From: Emticicia sp037153985
GTDB taxonomy: Bacteria > Bacteroidota > Bacteroidia > Cytophagales > Spirosomataceae
NCBI RefSeq assembly: GCF_037153985.1
Contig: NZ_JBBAYI010000001.1
Location: 372,001 to 436,000 of the forward strand
Direction of reading: 5' to 3'
DNA length: 64,000 nucleotides
In this document: positions 62,482-64,000 of the stretch, piece after piece
Layout: the number at the start of each line of letters is the position of its first letter
Position numbering within the stretch: position 1 is the first letter of the stretch
Position numbers and translations under genes: made by a program
The notes under the pieces: model-generated
Databases searched by the model: none
Told to the model about the DNA's origin: nothing
The model's input: only the letters and a program-made list of their open reading frames with translations

Positions 62482-63489
62482 ATGTCAGAGTTATTAAAAT
62501 CAATCAAAAGAGATAATATTAAACCCTTGTATCTGCTTCATGGGGAAGAACCTTACCATATTGAACAGATTATTGATAAAATACAAAGTCTGGCTATTCC
62601 TGTTCATGAAAAGGGCTTTAATGAATTCGTTCTTTTTGGTAAAGACCTCAACGTAGGTTCATTACTCAATTATGCCCGAAGATTTCCGATGATGGCTGAA
62701 AAACAATTAATTATTGTAAAAGATGCACACCAGATACAAGGAATTGAGCAGAAAGAGAATCAGAAATTAATTGAAGACTATGCCTTACAGCCGCTTCCAT
62801 CCACAATTCTGATATTGGCTTTTGGTAATGCACAGGACGAACGTAAAAGCTGGATTAAAGCATTTAATAAAAACGGAGTTCTTTACAATTCAAAAAAGTT
62901 TTATGATAACCAGTTGCCAGAGTTTATGGCTGATTATTGTCACTCAAAAGGTGTAAAAATCAGTATGAAAGCCATTCAATTACTGATAGAACACATTGGC
63001 AATGATTTAAAAAGACTCACAGGCGAAGTAGATAAGGTTATATTAAACGTAAAACTCGGCGAAGGTATCGATGCCGATACCATCCAGAAATTTGTAGGCA
63101 TCAGCAAAGAGTATAATGTATTTGAACTACAAAAAGCACTTATCCTGAGAGACGTAGTAAAGGCTAATCAGATAATCATTTATTTTGAAAATAATCCGAA
63201 AGATAACCCTATTCAACCCATACTTATTATATTATATAATTTTTTCAGCAAAGTATTACTGGTGCATGCTTCAGCCGATAAGTCAGAGAGTAGCATTGCC
63301 AGTTTATTAAAAGTAAACAGTTTTTTTGCCAAAGATTACCTCAATGCGTCGCGTAATTATTCTTTACCTAAAGTAATGGCAATAATTCATTCATTGAAAA
63401 TAGCAGATTTGAAATCTAAAGGTGTTGATTCGGGAGATGAAAAAGAGGGAGATATTTTAAAAAGGCTCGTTTTTGAAATCCTTCATTAA
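62482..63489 (+). CDS. holA: DNA polymerase III subunit delta
   Basis: A 335-residue clamp-loader subunit. The start PLYLLHGEEPYHIEQIIDKI in parts (about residues 15-34), a mid-domain QLLIEHIGNDLKRLTGEVDKVILN, and the C-terminal domain NVFELQKALILRD and NYSLPKVMAIIHSLKIADLKSKG in parts are typical. An AGAGGAG stretch precedes the ATG but too closely for a normal ribosome site. Starts 5 bases after the acpH-like stop. Confidence 0.9.
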   Translation: MSELLKSIKRDNIKPLYLLHGEEPYHIEQIIDKIQSLAIPVHEKGFNEFVLFGKDLNVGSLLNYARRFPMMAEKQLIIVKDAHQIQGIEQKENQKLIEDYALQPLPSTILILAFGNAQDERKSWIKAFNKNGVLYNSKKFYDNQLPEFMADYCHSKGVKISMKAIQLLIEHIGNDLKRLTGEVDKVILNVKLGEGIDADTIQKFVGISKEYNVFELQKALILRDVVKANQIIIYFENNPKDNPIQPILIILYNFFSKVLLVHASADKSESSIASLLKVNSFFAKDYLNASRNYSLPKVMAIIHSLKIADLKSKGVDSGDEKEGDILKRLVFEILH

Positions 63490-63649
63490 ATAAAAAGCTT
63501 TTTGAGCTTTATCTTTACTTTCTAACACTCATTTACAAAGGACTTGCATTTGCTTCTGGATTTTAAGTTTTTTTTAATTTCATGTTAATCTGTTTCTAAG
63601 TTACCACAGCATATTTGCGGTTTATACTAGTTACTATCATTTAGAGGCC

Positions 63650-64000
63650 GTGGAAAAGAAAAATATACTTGTCATAGAAGACGACCGTCGTATTTCGGAT
63701 AATCTGGTAAAAGGATTATCAAAAAAAGGTTTTTTATCGGATGTAGCATTTGATGGACACAACGGGCTAAAAAAAGCACTATCTCTTCCATTCGATTTAA
63801 TTATTCTTGACATCAATCTTCCTCAGATGAATGGCTTCGATGTATGTTTTGCTGTGCGTGGCTATAAACCAAGCATACCTATTCTGATGCTTACTGCCAT
63901 GGGTGAAGTTGAAGATAAAGTTGAAGGGCTAGATAACGGTGCAGACGATTACATTGTAAAACCCTTCGATTTCAGAGAATTATTTGCCCGCATTAATGCC
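63650..64000 (+). CDS. OmpR-family response regulator, 3' partial
   Basis: The window ends after 117 residues of the receiver domain. It starts with GTG and reads KKNILVIEDDRRISDNL, LIILDINLPQMNGFDV with the phosphoacceptor Asp (about residue 53), LMLTAMGE and the switch Lys in YIVKPFDFRELFARINA. The DNA-binding domain and any sensor kinase lie outside. No ATG fits the conserved beginning; AGAGG upstream is a possible ribosome site. Confidence 0.88.
   Translation, partial: MEKKNILVIEDDRRISDNLVKGLSKKGFLSDVAFDGHNGLKKALSLPFDLIILDINLPQMNGFDVCFAVRGYKPSIPILMLTAMGEVEDKVEGLDNGADDYIVKPFDFRELFARINA

Overview
The window looks like a chromosomal segment of a low-GC member of the Bacteroidota, most likely order Cytophagales; an Emticicia- or Leadbetterella-like genus is only a guess. 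The basis is: promoters of the TTG-N19/20-TAnnTTTG type, almost no Shine-Dalgarno sequences, a short sigma-70 without region 1.1, type IX secretion sorting domains (52.5 kb and 59.4 kb genes), a long Ala/Glu tail on ribosomal protein S16, menaquinone synthesis (menD), and several Bacteroidota-specific exported TPR, SPOR and lipoprotein genes. There is no rRNA operon, CRISPR array, intact insertion sequence or prophage.

Layout. 1-5 kb: end of an AddB-like nuclease gene, then an aminotransferase, glycosyltransferase and methyltransferase that look like a surface-sugar pathway. 5-7.8 kb: purL, tRNA-Ser, phhB. 7.8-9.9 kb: a gene-poor stretch with a nested inverted-repeat element and two paralogous 44-45 residue membrane microproteins. 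10-25.6 kb: a block of rightward genes (rsmI, sterol-desaturase-like, fabG, VWA protein, Smr protein, DUF4403, rnpB, rpsP-rimM-trmD, three small envelope or acidic proteins, gyrA, TPR protein). 25.6-30.3 kb: an accessory-looking region with a dif-like sequence, a parS-like palindrome, a two-gene partition locus (RHH protein and ParA), a roughly 93 percent AT island, a decayed copy of a nearby gene, an XRE regulator with many operator-like sites, and an orphan promoter-terminator unit. 30.3-48 kb: dapD, gapA, trmB, a leftward envelope cluster (TPR, beta-barrel, SPOR, TonB-like, folC), an M61 peptidase, a TPR lipoprotein, menD and the housekeeping sigma factor. 48-58 kb: rpsO-pnp, tRNA-Leu, three tandem tRNA-Lys, a BatE-like protein, a gliding-type secreted protein, an RlmD-type rRNA methyltransferase, dnaB. 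58-64 kb: phoH, a secreted M43 protease, dCMP deaminase, FKBP isomerase, ACP phosphodiesterase, holA and the start of a response regulator.

Most genes are housekeeping. The parts most worth a second look are the microprotein pair, the region 25.6-30.3 kb where gene orientation switches from mostly rightward to mostly leftward beside a dif-like site, the nested inverted repeat near 8 kb, and a GyrA quinolone-pocket residue. Function calls come from family motifs read by eye; no database search was run.
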